Shown: piece by piece, positions 1 through 7,852 of the stretch
Numbering within the stretch: position 1 is the first letter of the stretch
How the letters are laid out: the number at the start of each line of letters is the position of its first letter
NCBI GenBank assembly: GCA_023127875.1
Contig: JAGMFA010000033.1
Location: 1 to 15,555, forward strand
DNA: 15,555 bases
Source: Candidatus Zixiibacteriota bacterium
Lineage (GTDB): Bacteria; Zixibacteria; MSB-5A5; SM1-73
Direction of reading: 5' to 3'
Program-made: the position numbers and the translations under genes
Notes under the pieces: generated by a model
Database searches by the model: none
Seen by the model: only the letters and a program-made list of their open reading frames with translations
What the model was told of the DNA's origin: nothing

Positions 1-563
1 GCGCCGGTGATCACCAGTATCACCAAAGGGATATAGAAGATTCCGAAATTCACCAAATAGTTTTTAAAAAAGAGGATATCGGAGGCGGTGCCGAAATCTC
101 TGGAGGGTGGGAACACACGCAAAAGAACCCCCAGAAGCAGACCCAAAGCCACCTGCCCTACCAGCTTCTTTTTTCCCACCATCCCCTTTGGTTGGTGTTT
201 GATGGCTTTAAGATAATCGTCCATGAATCCGATAAGCCCCATCCAGATGGTAACCAGAAGTATCAGTTGGGTGTAGGCATTGGTCAAGTCCGCCCACAAA
301 AGGGTGGGGATCACAACGGAGAACAAGATTATCACGCCTCCCATAGTGGGAGTTCCTTCTTTAACTTTATGAGTGGAAGGACCTTCCTCTCTTATCTTCT
401 CACATACCTGCTTCTCCTTCAGTTTTCGGATGATGATCGGTCCTAAAATCAGGCTGATCAAAAGAGCGGTGAGGGTAGCACCCGCCGTTCTGAACGTTAT
501 GTATCTGAAAAGATTAAAAAGAATGAAAGTTTTGCCTAAAGGATAAAGCAAATGGTAAAGCAT
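1..563 (-). CDS. mraY: MraY, phospho-MurNAc-pentapeptide translocase (5' part, cut by window edge)
   Basis: Integral membrane enzyme that transfers phospho-MurNAc-pentapeptide from UDP to undecaprenyl phosphate, making lipid I at the inner face of the cytoplasmic membrane. I translated the minus strand from the ATG at 563: 187 codons stay open to the window edge, about half of the usual ~360 residues. Seen: an N-terminal MLYHLLYPL start typical of the family, a first hydrophobic segment, the conserved TPTMGG motif, the catalytic-site FMDDY aspartates, then a KKKLVGQ segment and further membrane helices. A Shine-Dalgarno GAGG sits about 7 nt before the ATG. It follows murF after a 170-bp gap of repeats, the standard dcw order. 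The truncation is only the window boundary. Confidence 0.95.
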   Translation of the reverse strand, partial: MLYHLLYPLGKTFILFNLFRYITFRTAGATLTALLISLILGPIIIRKLKEKQVCEKIREEGPSTHKVKEGTPTMGGVIILFSVVIPTLLWADLTNAYTQLILLVTIWMGLIGFMDDYLKAIKHQPKGMVGKKKLVGQVALGLLLGVLLRVFPPSRDFGTASDILFFKNYLVNFGIFYIPLVILVITG

Positions 564-733
564 CCTATACCTCAGGTCATTTTGAGCCTTTGAACCCTTG
601 AACTTTTTAACCCTTGAACCATTTATAAGCGTTTGATTGCAGCGAGATTTTCCATTCCCTCCATTTGAAAATTATGTGTTCAAAAGTATCCAGACTCCAG
701 ATGTCAGGCGTCTGGATACTGATGTCTGGAGTC
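564..733. repeat. Repeat-filled murF-mraY gap with interlocking inverted repeats
   Basis: Two kinds of repeat fill the gap. At 583-620 the word CCCTTGAAC recurs with small changes (a short degenerate tandem). At 685-733 two inverted repeats interlock. AGTATCCAGAC (685-695) pairs perfectly with GTCTGGATACT (710-720). GACTCCAGATGTCAG (693-707) pairs with CTGATGTCTGGAGTC (719-733) with two mismatches. They share bases, so only one hairpin can form at a time. The second arm ends at the base next to the murF stop codon. No protein-coding content is seen. Confidence 0.75.
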
Positions 734-2146
734 CTAATTCTGTCGCCTGAACTGGCTTTTTAAACTTAAGACCACCTCTTCGGTTTTCATTTTTCTGGAA
801 CCTTTGACCAATACCAGATCCCCCTCTTTCAAATTCTCTAAAAGATAGAAGCTAACCTTTTGGTTATTCTCAAAAGTTAGAATATCACCAGAGTTCATCC
901 CTGCTTTCTTTGCTCCCTCGCCAATTAGGCGCGCAAGTTCTCCCACCACCACAAGCAGGTCCACACCGAATTGAGCCGCCTTTCTTCCCACTTCTAAATG
1001 AAAATCTATGGATTTCTCTCCCAACTCCAACATATCGCCCAATACTGCAATTTTTCTTCCTGGTGTCTTTATCGCATTCAGAGTTTCCAAAGCCTTCTCC
1101 ATGGAGACCGGATTGGCATTATAACTATCATTTATGACTCTTATATTCCCGATCTGGACAAGTTCCATTCTCAGCTCGGAAGGGGTGTACCTTTCTAGCT
1201 TCTGCTTGATTTCCTGTGGGTCCACCTCTATCAGACTTCCCACGGCAAATGCGGCTAAGGCGTTATAAACGTTGTGTATACCCAAAAGCCCCAACTTAAT
1301 GGTTAAGTCTTTGTTTGCTCTGAAACTGATGTAACCATCCCCGTTCATCTCTATTCTGTCTGCCACAAAATCCGCCTTATTTATGATGCCGAAGCTTATC
1401 AACCTCTCGTCCTCTTTCTTTTGTTTAATTCTTTTGGCCAGAATGCAGTCGTCTGCGTTTAGAATCAGAGTCTTGGGGGACGACATATTATCCGGAAGCT
1501 CAAATTTTGCTTTAGCGATTTTTTCTACGCTCTGCATAGATTCCAGATGAGCCGGTCCTATGTTGGTGATAACTCCTATATCGGGATTTGATATCTTAGT
1601 TAAAATTCCAATCTCCCCCGGACTGCTCATGCCCAATTCTACCACCAGAGCCTCTGAACTGGAATTGAGTTGAAATAGGGTAAGCGGTACCCCAATAAGA
1701 TTATTATAACTTTTAGGTGACTTTAACACTTTAAACCGACTGGACAAAACCTCTGCTATCATATCCTTGGTGGTGGTCTTGCCATTTGTTCCAGTCACCG
1801 CCACTGCGGGAATGTCAAATTTCTTTCTGTGCCATGATGCCATATCTCTTAAAGCCTTTTTGGTATCCTGCACCAGAATCACCGCAATTTTATTAAAAAC
1901 TTCCTGATCTATGGTATGGTTTTTGTCTTTGGCAATAACTGTCGCTTGGGCACCCTTATTCAGCGCCTGTTTCACAAACTGATGACCATCGAATCTATCT
2001 CCGGCAATAGCAACGAAGAGGTTCCCCTTACCTATTTTCCGAGAGTCGATACTAATTCCGCTGATCATCTGATCTCTGGCATAATGACCTAAAAGGGTTT
2101 CCCCTTGAACCACCTTGACTAATTCATCTAAAGTTATTTGAAACAT
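734..2146 (-). CDS. murF: MurF, UDP-MurNAc-tripeptide--D-Ala-D-Ala ligase
   Basis: Cytoplasmic ATP-dependent Mur ligase that adds D-Ala-D-Ala to UDP-MurNAc-tripeptide, completing the pentapeptide that MraY uses next. The 470-residue length is normal for the family. Seen in order: the N-terminal substrate domain with DSRKIGKGNLFVAIAGDRFDG (about residues 34-54), the ATP-binding loop GTNGKTTT (119-126), the central-domain ELGMSSPGEI and NIGPAHLE motifs, and a C-terminal domain with NDSYNANPVSM and GDMLELG. The start ATG is preceded by a TAAGG purine stretch at short spacing. It lies 86 bp after murE, and that gap holds a palindromic repeat rather than the usual tight coupling. Confidence 0.97.
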   Translation of the reverse strand: MFQITLDELVKVVQGETLLGHYARDQMISGISIDSRKIGKGNLFVAIAGDRFDGHQFVKQALNKGAQATVIAKDKNHTIDQEVFNKIAVILVQDTKKALRDMASWHRKKFDIPAVAVTGTNGKTTTKDMIAEVLSSRFKVLKSPKSYNNLIGVPLTLFQLNSSSEALVVELGMSSPGEIGILTKISNPDIGVITNIGPAHLESMQSVEKIAKAKFELPDNMSSPKTLILNADDCILAKRIKQKKEDERLISFGIINKADFVADRIEMNGDGYISFRANKDLTIKLGLLGIHNVYNALAAFAVGSLIEVDPQEIKQKLERYTPSELRMELVQIGNIRVINDSYNANPVSMEKALETLNAIKTPGRKIAVLGDMLELGEKSIDFHLEVGRKAAQFGVDLLVVVGELARLIGEGAKKAGMNSGDILTFENNQKVSFYLLENLKEGDLVLVKGSRKMKTEEVVLSLKSQFRRQN

Positions 2147-2221
2147 AAAACCTTACTTACACCAACTAATCATAGATTGCAGACAACTCTCATCTCCTAC
2201 CATTCTGGGCCTCAGTATATG

Positions 2222-2249
2222 GTAGGGGCGATTCATGAATTGCCCCTAC
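2222..2249. repeat. GTAG-headed palindrome overlapping the murE stop codon
   Basis: GTAGGGGC (2222-2229) pairs with GCCCCTAC (2242-2249) around the internal palindrome ATTCATGAAT (2231-2240), with one mismatched pair (2230/2241). The murE stop codon (2233-2235) lies inside it, so the element encodes the last residues and the stop of MurE. It resembles the REP-type hairpins elsewhere in the window, which share the GTAG foot. Confidence 0.85.
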
Positions 2250-3729
2250 AGCTTGACCGAGAGTCGGTTACGGCTGGAGAATTTAATAGTTCCAGCACCG
2301 TTTCCTTATCAGAAAAGTGGATTTTTTTGTTTCCGATTATCTGGTAATCCTCATGCCCTTTGCCTGCCAGCACCAGAGTATCTCCGGATCTGGCAATTTC
2401 TAACGCTTTCTTGATCCCCTCCGCTCTGTCGATTATTATCTGAACTTTGTTTTTCTCTTCTATCCCATGCATTATGTGCTGCACAATTACCTTGGGGTCT
2501 TCTGAGCGGGGATTGTCTTCTGTTAGAAAGATGAGGTCCGCATACTCTGATGCCACCTTTCCCATCAGAGGTCTTTTGCCAGTATCCCGATCTCCGCCGC
2601 ATCCAAAAAGGAAGAGCAACCTCCCTTTGGTTAGCTGACGGGCGGTTTTCAAAAGCCTTTCAAAGGCATGGGGGGTATGTGCGTAATCTATCCAGATATT
2701 GAAATCCTGTCCTGCCTGGATTCTTTCCATACGTCCGGGAATCCCAGTCACCGCTTCCAGACCCGATTTTATTATCTTCGGATCTATTTCTAAGGCAAAT
2801 CCCGCCGCCATACTGGCTAAGGCATTATAGATATTTGACTCTCCGATGAGTTTAAAGTCCAATTTGATCTCCCCGACTGGAGTTGCCATGTTGATTAAAG
2901 TTCTCTCCGGAGTGCAGATGAAGTTGGTGGTGAAAAAATCTGCTTTGGGATCGTTCAGAGAATAGGTTAAGCATGAAGTTTCGGTTTGTTGGGAAAAATA
3001 CCTCCAATTAGGATCATCCATATTTATCACCGCACAGCTTCCCTTTTCTTTTAGCTTTTTGAACAAAAGGCCCTTTGCATGGCGATAAGCGTCCATGGTC
3101 TGGTGAAAATCCAGATGCTCATGATTCAAATTGGTAAATACCGCTACGTCGAACTGGGTCCCGTCAACCCGATGCAAAGCTAAAGCATGGGAGGAGACCT
3201 CCATCACCACTGCAGATATTTTTTCTTCAAGCATCTGGGAAAACATTCTCTGCAGGTCCAGTGATTCTGGAGTAGTGTTGATCGCTTTCGTCTTCTCATC
3301 GTCCATCCAATAAGCGATGGTTCCGATTAAGCCAACTTTCTTTTGATTTTGTTTCAGAATCGATCTGATCAGATAGGAGATGGTAGTTTTGCCATTGGTG
3401 CCGGTGATGCCCACTACTTTGAGTTTTTTAGAGGGGAAACCGTAAAATCTGTTTACCAAAAGTGCTAAAGCTTCTCTGGAATTCGGAACTATTATCTGAG
3501 CCTTGGCTTTGTAATCACCATCCTTCTGTGCCACCACAGCTACTGCACCTTTTTTGACTGCAGAATGAATATATTTGTGCCCATCATCTGAGTATCCCTC
3601 AATGGCTACAAAAAGATCACCCAACTTGACCTGACGGGAATCATATTCAATTTTTTTTATGTCTAAATCCACCTCTCCAGAGATCTTCTTGGAGGGAAGT
3701 GCATTTAGAAGTTTTTTCAGATTTTGCAT
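2233..3729 (-). CDS. murE: MurE, UDP-MurNAc-dipeptide--meso-diaminopimelate ligase
   Basis: Cytoplasmic ATP-dependent ligase that adds the third stem-peptide residue. Seen, numbered from the first possible in-frame start at 3771: ATP loop GTNGKTT (124-130), EVSSHAL (191-197), the NLNHEHLDFH segment, the probable carbamylated lysine in HAKGLLF (233), and DNPR (419-422). DNPR is the known signature for meso-diaminopimelate rather than lysine. I chose MQNLKKLL at 3729 as start because MurE homologues begin here; this gives 498 aa. An ATG at 3744 overlaps the ftsI stop as TAATG and could instead be used by translational coupling; earlier starts would overlap ftsI. The last residues (SSCRGNS) come from a palindromic repeat and look non-native; family similarity ends near ETVLELL. 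Confidence 0.96.
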   Translation of the reverse strand: MQNLKKLLNALPSKKISGEVDLDIKKIEYDSRQVKLGDLFVAIEGYSDDGHKYIHSAVKKGAVAVVAQKDGDYKAKAQIIVPNSREALALLVNRFYGFPSKKLKVVGITGTNGKTTISYLIRSILKQNQKKVGLIGTIAYWMDDEKTKAINTTPESLDLQRMFSQMLEEKISAVVMEVSSHALALHRVDGTQFDVAVFTNLNHEHLDFHQTMDAYRHAKGLLFKKLKEKGSCAVINMDDPNWRYFSQQTETSCLTYSLNDPKADFFTTNFICTPERTLINMATPVGEIKLDFKLIGESNIYNALASMAAGFALEIDPKIIKSGLEAVTGIPGRMERIQAGQDFNIWIDYAHTPHAFERLLKTARQLTKGRLLFLFGCGGDRDTGKRPLMGKVASEYADLIFLTEDNPRSEDPKVIVQHIMHGIEEKNKVQIIIDRAEGIKKALEIARSGDTLVLAGKGHEDYQIIGNKKIHFSDKETVLELLNSPAVTDSRSSCRGNS

Positions 3730-3743
3730 GTCTTTCTTACCCA

Positions 3744-5768
3744 TTACTGGGGCTGACATTCTATGATGCACAACTTATTTTTGTTTACTCTGGCGTTCGG
3801 TTCAGGAATCTGCTTGACTACAATACCGCTTCCTTTGAGCTTAGAGTATAGATCCCGAAGAGCAAGTGTCTTCACTGCCTCCCTGACAGTCAACCCTCGC
3901 ACGTCTGGAACCAGAACCATATCTTTTAGGCTGGAATCTGAGACTGCGAAGAGATTGAAAGACTCCCGGCTCCGTTGGTATAGCTTTTCTTCGATGAAAT
4001 CGGACTGCATCTCTTTTGTGGCGGTGGACAGCATACCCTTAGGCTCAACCATTACCAGAGATTCTCCTGTTAGAGAGACAATCCGTCGAGTGGCGTTTTT
4101 GAATACTGGTGCGGCAGTTAATCCTCCCAAGTGTTCTTTTCTGGGACTATCCAGGGTGATCAGCCCCACCATCTGAGGATTCTCGGCTGGGAAGAAGCCT
4201 GTGAAGGAGGCGATGTAACTATCCTTTTCATATCCCCCTCCTCCCGGCTTTGCCTTTTGAGCAGTGCCGGTTTTTCCCCCGATGGTCAGCCCCTCCATCT
4301 TTGCCCTCTGGCCAGTTCCAGAGGAGACCACCCCTTTCATAAATTCCACCAGAAGGTGGGCGGTTTGTTCGCTCACTACCTGCCTGATTTGGGTGGGACT
4401 TTTTGTTTTCAAAGTATCTCCCTTCTCATCAAGGACCGCCCTGACCACGAAGGGCTTCATCAGGATACCATCATTGGCTATGGCAGAATAGGCGCATACC
4501 AGTTGTAAGGCGGTGAGGGAAATTCCCTGTCCGAAACCCACGCAGGAGAGAACAAAATCAGACCACCTCCGGGGAGAAGGAATAAACCCCTTGGCTTCGC
4601 CCGGCAGGTCGATTCCAGTCTTTTCGCCTATTCCAAACTTGCAGATATAATGGTATAGTTTATCTTTGCCCACCATCATGGCTATCTTTGAGAGAGCGAT
4701 ATTGGAGGAATACATCACACTTTCCTTAAAGGTGAGCCATTCATAAGATTTGACGTCATGGATAACTCTCCTACCTATTCTGAATTTCCCCTTTTCCCCA
4801 AAGATGCTATCTTGGGGGCTTATTGTCTTTTCTTCCAAAGCGGCGGCGGCAGTGATAATCTTGAAGGTTGAACCGGGCTCAAAATTATCACTTATGGTTT
4901 TGTTTTTTACAGGCAATCCATCATCTTTTCCACAATAAGCCATTGCCAGAATTTCACCAGTTTTGGGATCCATGAAGATGGCACTTCCACCCTCCGCCTG
5001 AGTTAGCTCTATGCCTTTTTTTAGCTCCTCTTCCACGATACTTTGGAGTTCTATGTCGATGGTCAAAACCAGACTTTTACCATCCTCGGGCTCCTGCAAG
5101 GGATACTCGGCGATCTGATAGGAATTTCTGTGCCCATCCCGCTGAAAAATTCCCTCACCATCTTTGCCTTTTAGGTATTGGTCATATTGATATTCCACCC
5201 CAGCCAATCCCCGATTGTCAATGTCTGTAAATCCCAAGATCTCTTCTGCCAAATCCCCATACAGATGATACCTTTTGGTCTCGTTTTTTACCCAAACGCC
5301 CTCCAACTTTCTCTTCTTTATCTTTTGGCTCTCCTCTTTTTCTACCTTTCTTTTTAACCAGACGAAATTCTTTTGGGTCAAAAGATTCTTTTTTATCTGA
5401 GCATAGCTGGAATGGAATGAGCTAAATGCCCTTGCTACCTGATCTACGTTTTTCACGCTTTCCGGGATGGCAAAGAAAGATTCCACCGGAAGATTGATGA
5501 CCAAAGCCTTTCCGTTTCGGTCAAAGATCATTCCTCTTTTTGCTTCCAATTTGATATGCTGACGGTGCTGTCTTAAGGCGATCTTTTTGTATTCCGTCCC
5601 TTCAAGAACTTGGATGAAAAACAGGCGGGAAAGAATCAGAAGCCATACAAAGAATCCCAAGGTAAAGATGAGAACCGATCTTCTCCTTGAGAGCTTGATC
5701 CATCTCGATCGACTCCGTCTTTTAGAAGACGGACGGCGCATTTTGCGTGTTCCGGTCTTATAGCTCAT
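3744..5768 (-). CDS. ftsI: FtsI-type penicillin-binding protein with C-terminal PASTA domain
   Basis: Class B penicillin-binding protein, the septal peptidoglycan transpeptidase of the divisome, anchored in the inner membrane with its catalytic part in the periplasm. Numbered from the MSYKTG start: a very basic cytoplasmic tail (1-30), one membrane helix (about 31-53), a PBP-dimer domain, and a transpeptidase domain with STFK (Ser300 nucleophile), SSN (354-356) and KTGT (499-502). A PASTA-like repeat follows (about 616-673, starting VPDVRGLTVREAV). A PASTA domain is typical of Firmicute SpoVD/PBP2X and occurs in some other phyla. The open frame extends to 5795, but that ATG sits directly against GGAG with no spacing, so I prefer 5768, which overlaps ftsL by 11 nt. 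All catalytic motifs are present. Confidence 0.94.
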   Translation of the reverse strand: MSYKTGTRKMRRPSSKRRSRSRWIKLSRRRSVLIFTLGFFVWLLILSRLFFIQVLEGTEYKKIALRQHRQHIKLEAKRGMIFDRNGKALVINLPVESFFAIPESVKNVDQVARAFSSFHSSYAQIKKNLLTQKNFVWLKRKVEKEESQKIKKRKLEGVWVKNETKRYHLYGDLAEEILGFTDIDNRGLAGVEYQYDQYLKGKDGEGIFQRDGHRNSYQIAEYPLQEPEDGKSLVLTIDIELQSIVEEELKKGIELTQAEGGSAIFMDPKTGEILAMAYCGKDDGLPVKNKTISDNFEPGSTFKIITAAAALEEKTISPQDSIFGEKGKFRIGRRVIHDVKSYEWLTFKESVMYSSNIALSKIAMMVGKDKLYHYICKFGIGEKTGIDLPGEAKGFIPSPRRWSDFVLSCVGFGQGISLTALQLVCAYSAIANDGILMKPFVVRAVLDEKGDTLKTKSPTQIRQVVSEQTAHLLVEFMKGVVSSGTGQRAKMEGLTIGGKTGTAQKAKPGGGGYEKDSYIASFTGFFPAENPQMVGLITLDSPRKEHLGGLTAAPVFKNATRRIVSLTGESLVMVEPKGMLSTATKEMQSDFIEEKLYQRSRESFNLFAVSDSSLKDMVLVPDVRGLTVREAVKTLALRDLYSKLKGSGIVVKQIPEPNARVNKNKLCIIECQPQ

Positions 5769-6195
5769 CTTTGATTTCTTTTGCAATAGCTTCATCTCCG
5801 GAGAGGAGATTTTTCTGAAGAGCTTTCAGTTTAGCCCAGATGTTTTTCGCGAAGCCGGGTGTCTCCAGGTAAGTGGAATCAGACGATTCTCGAATCAGCC
5901 CTATCTGATCCGGGCCGGGATAAACCAATCCCATCTGTTTGCCTATCTCTTCTATTCTTTGGATTGAACTAAGCTCGGCCACCTCAATTTGCAAGTATTT
6001 ACGAGTCTTCTGTTTTTGCCTGATTTCAAGCCTCAGCTCTTTGGTGTGGGTAGAAAGGGTGATGATTGTTACCCTCTGCCAGATATACATGCAGGACAAG
6101 AAAATCAGCGCAAGAGAAATCAAAAGGATTTTCAGCCTCAAGCTTTTTTTACTTTTTACGGCAAAGCGATTTATTTTTGTTTTAGCTCTACTCAA
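5758..6195 (-). CDS. ftsL: FtsL-like divisome protein
   Basis: Small bitopic division protein that acts with FtsB and FtsQ to control FtsWI. Seen: a basic cytoplasmic N-terminus, one membrane helix (KILLISLALIFLSCMYIW), then a periplasmic heptad-like coiled coil (HTKELRLEIRQKQKTRKYLQ onward) and a conserved-looking IEEIGKQMGLVYPGPDQIGLI-type tail. Position between rsmH and ftsI is the main support, as FtsL sequences diverge widely. I chose the TTG at 6195, which has GGAG at good spacing; an upstream TTG at 6219 would add eight residues but removes that Shine-Dalgarno site from its role. The product is 145 aa. The C-terminal extension beyond the coiled coil is longer than in E. coli FtsL. Confidence 0.85.
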   Translation of the reverse strand: MSRAKTKINRFAVKSKKSLRLKILLISLALIFLSCMYIWQRVTIITLSTHTKELRLEIRQKQKTRKYLQIEVAELSSIQRIEEIGKQMGLVYPGPDQIGLIRESSDSTYLETPGFAKNIWAKLKALQKNLLSGDEAIAKEIKDEL

Positions 6196-6260
6196 ACTCT
6201 TTTCTCCGCCTATTATCAAATTAATTGAAGGTTACATACAATTTAGGTTACCCTTCTTAA

Positions 6261-6364
6261 TGCCCAAATGGGCAGCTACAAATCTTTGATCTATTGGTAG
6301 CCGCAGGCTTTAGCCTGCGTTGTTTTCTTGCGGTCTATTGTCAGCGCCCAGATGGGCGGCTACC
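6261..6364. repeat. REPIN-like cluster of three GTAG-footed hairpins
   Basis: Three short hairpins lie in the rsmH-ftsL gap. TGCCCA-AA-TGGGCA (6261-6274) is followed by CTAC (6276-6279). GTAG (6297-6300) is followed by CGCAGGCT-TT-AGCCTGCG (6302-6319). CGCCCA-GA-TGGGCG (6345-6358) is followed by CTAC (6360-6363). The last two are opposed, and GGTAGCCGC (6296-6304) also pairs perfectly with GCGGCTACC (6356-6364), enclosing both inner hairpins. Two REP units in inverse orientation are the definition of a REPIN. The rest of the 197-bp gap (6220-6416) shows no coding content. Confidence 0.8.
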
Positions 6365-6416
6365 ATGTCATTCGATAGCCTGCGCCTTTATTATCTCATT
6401 ATGTGTACTCTCCAAT

Positions 6417-7343
6417 TCATTGAGGTCCCAGCTTTTCTGCCACCCAGAGCTTTGCACTCCTTGCTTTCGGATTTTTTTCTATCTCTTCAGGTGAAGGGAG
6501 TATGGGCTTGGTGGCGATCATCCTTAAAGTGGTTTTGGCACTACAACAGCATACGGGAAGATCTGGCGGACAGATACATCCTTTGATTTCACATCTCATT
6601 TTTTCCCTTATCAACCGATGTTCCAGGGAATGATAAGAGATCACACATAGTCTCCCGCCAGGAGCCAGAAGACGAACCGCCTGCTTAAGCCCTTCTTTTA
6701 ACTCGGCTAACTCATCGTTTACTTCTATCCGGATGGCCATAAATACACGGGCTAAGGACTTTATCCTATATCTGGGATTGATCACTGATTCTACCAGACT
6801 TCTCAACTGAAAGGTGGTCAAGATGGGACACCTCTTTCTGCAGTTCACAATGGCTCTGGCGATCCTTTTGGAAAATCTTTCCTGACCAAACTCATAAATA
6901 ACTTTGGTCAGTTCCGAAAGTGAATAATGATTGATTACCTCAAAGGCACTTTTGGATTGCGATCTGTCCATTCGCATGTCTAATGGTCCTTCCAATTGGA
7001 AGCTGAAACCTCTCTCCTTGTTTTCCAGATGAAGTAAACATACACCTAAATCAAAAAGAAATCCCGAAACCTCTTTTATGTTCAAACGTAAAAGAAAATC
7101 CTCTATCTGACTGAAACGAAGATGAGCAAACCTGACTTGATTTTTGTGCCGGACTAAACGTCTTTTAGCGATTTTTAAAGCATTTTCATCTCTGTCAATA
7201 CAGATTAACTTCGCTTTTCCCTTCAGCTTTGTCAGGATAGCCTCTGCATGTCCACCCGTCCCCACCGTGGCATCAATCAGAATCTCAGATTTCTCAGATA
7301 AAAGATTGTTTAAAACCTCCTTCACCAGAACCGGTTGGTGCAT
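6417..7343 (-). CDS. rsmH: RsmH, 16S rRNA (cytosine-1402 N4)-methyltransferase
   Basis: S-adenosylmethionine-dependent methyltransferase (formerly MraW) that N4-methylates C1402 in the ribosomal P site; routinely found second in dcw clusters. Seen: MHQPVLVKEV start, SAM-binding DATVGTGGHAEA, the FGQERFSKRIARAI segment, VISYHSLEHRLIR, the cysteine-rich CICPPDLPVCCC stretch, and a C-terminal PSPEEIEKNPKARSAKLW typical of the family. The frame opens at a GTG at 7376, but family members start at MHQPVL, which here follows a weak AAGAG. That choice gives 308 aa, the usual length. A ~150-bp dispersed repeat begins about 50 bp upstream of this start, so the leader is probably not native sequence. 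Confidence 0.96.
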   Translation of the reverse strand: MHQPVLVKEVLNNLLSEKSEILIDATVGTGGHAEAILTKLKGKAKLICIDRDENALKIAKRRLVRHKNQVRFAHLRFSQIEDFLLRLNIKEVSGFLFDLGVCLLHLENKERGFSFQLEGPLDMRMDRSQSKSAFEVINHYSLSELTKVIYEFGQERFSKRIARAIVNCRKRCPILTTFQLRSLVESVINPRYRIKSLARVFMAIRIEVNDELAELKEGLKQAVRLLAPGGRLCVISYHSLEHRLIREKMRCEIKGCICPPDLPVCCCSAKTTLRMIATKPILPSPEEIEKNPKARSAKLWVAEKLGPQ

Positions 7344-7392
7344 GCTCTTAACATTTTGCGATGGACGTTTCAACACATCTTTTGCGTCAGGA

Positions 7393-7541
7393 AGAGAGCT
7401 CCGAAAAAATCATTTTTGCGGGGCTAGGAGCCCTTCAGGATGAACCCCGCCTACGCGGGAGTGAATTATTGTTGTTTAACACTCAACCGCTTAGGATGGG
7501 CTCTGAGCCCGCCGAACTTTGGCACTTTTTCAGAGATCCCA
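7393..7541. repeat. Dispersed ~150-bp repeat, copy A (upstream of rsmH)
   Basis: Closely matches 11716-11879 in the same plus-strand orientation. Shared blocks in order are TCATTTTTGCGGGGCT, GGAGCCCTTCAGG, GATGAACCCCGCCTACGCGG, a variable middle, then GCCGAACT.TGGCACTTT and a CAGAGA end. Internal hairpins such as CCCGC-CTAC-GCGGG are visible. It has no coding content. It sits in the leader of rsmH, between the mraZ terminator-like hairpin and the rsmH start. Confidence 0.85.
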
Positions 7542-7565
7542 GGAACGAAATTTGACCGGCATTTA

Positions 7566-7627
7566 CCTCACCCCCATTTTTCTCTCCCTCTCCACTTAGT
7601 AGAGAGGGAGACGGGGGGGAGGTGAGG
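7566..7627. repeat. CCTCACCCCC-type palindrome, copy 1
   Basis: Inner arms TCTCCCTCTC (7583-7592) and GAGAGGGAGA (7602-7611) pair perfectly, and outer arms CCTCACC (7566-7572) and GGTGAGG (7621-7627) pair as well. The same layout recurs at 14811-14870. It is a dispersed extragenic palindrome in the mraZ-rsmH gap. Confidence 0.8.
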
Positions 7628-7798
7628 CCCTCCGAAATAAAATCAGTTAATTCCATTGATTTTTTGTGCTCATATGAATAGATTATTGTCTTTCAAAAGA
7701 TTATCCTTATCGTATCCGAGCCTTTCCACAGAATCATGCGGATATGAACCGTACGGGCACCCTTCCGGACATGGTTTGGCGTAAAGTCTATGTTTATG
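7628..7798. other. Unexplained part of the 476-bp mraZ-rsmH gap
   Basis: Most gene-free sequence here (7377-7852) is accounted for by two dispersed repeats and the hairpin after mraZ. In 7628-7798 I see no open reading frame, no recognisable RNA and no clear promoter, only a weak minus-strand TTGAAA (about 7694-7699) with TATGAG 16 nt downstream, which could serve rsmH. Uncertain. Confidence 0.3.
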
Positions 7799-7831
7799 AA
7801 AAAAGCAAAACTCTTTGCTATAAAAAGAGTT
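7799..7831 (-). terminator. Intrinsic terminator or attenuator after mraZ
   Basis: On the minus strand, AACTCTTT (from 7831) pairs with AAAGAGTT (to 7809) across a 7-nt loop and is followed by a T-rich tract (TTGCTTTTTTC). It lies 22 nt past the mraZ stop, so at least part of the transcription from the mraZ promoter may end here. The 8-bp stem is AT-rich, so termination may be partial. Confidence 0.6.
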
Positions 7832-7852
7832 GAATCTTGTGCTTAAGGCAGT

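Noticed and set aside
7628..7798. Riboswitch or other structured RNA upstream of rsmH
   Set aside because: I could not match it to any known RNA class, and the only clear hairpin belongs to the mraZ terminator.
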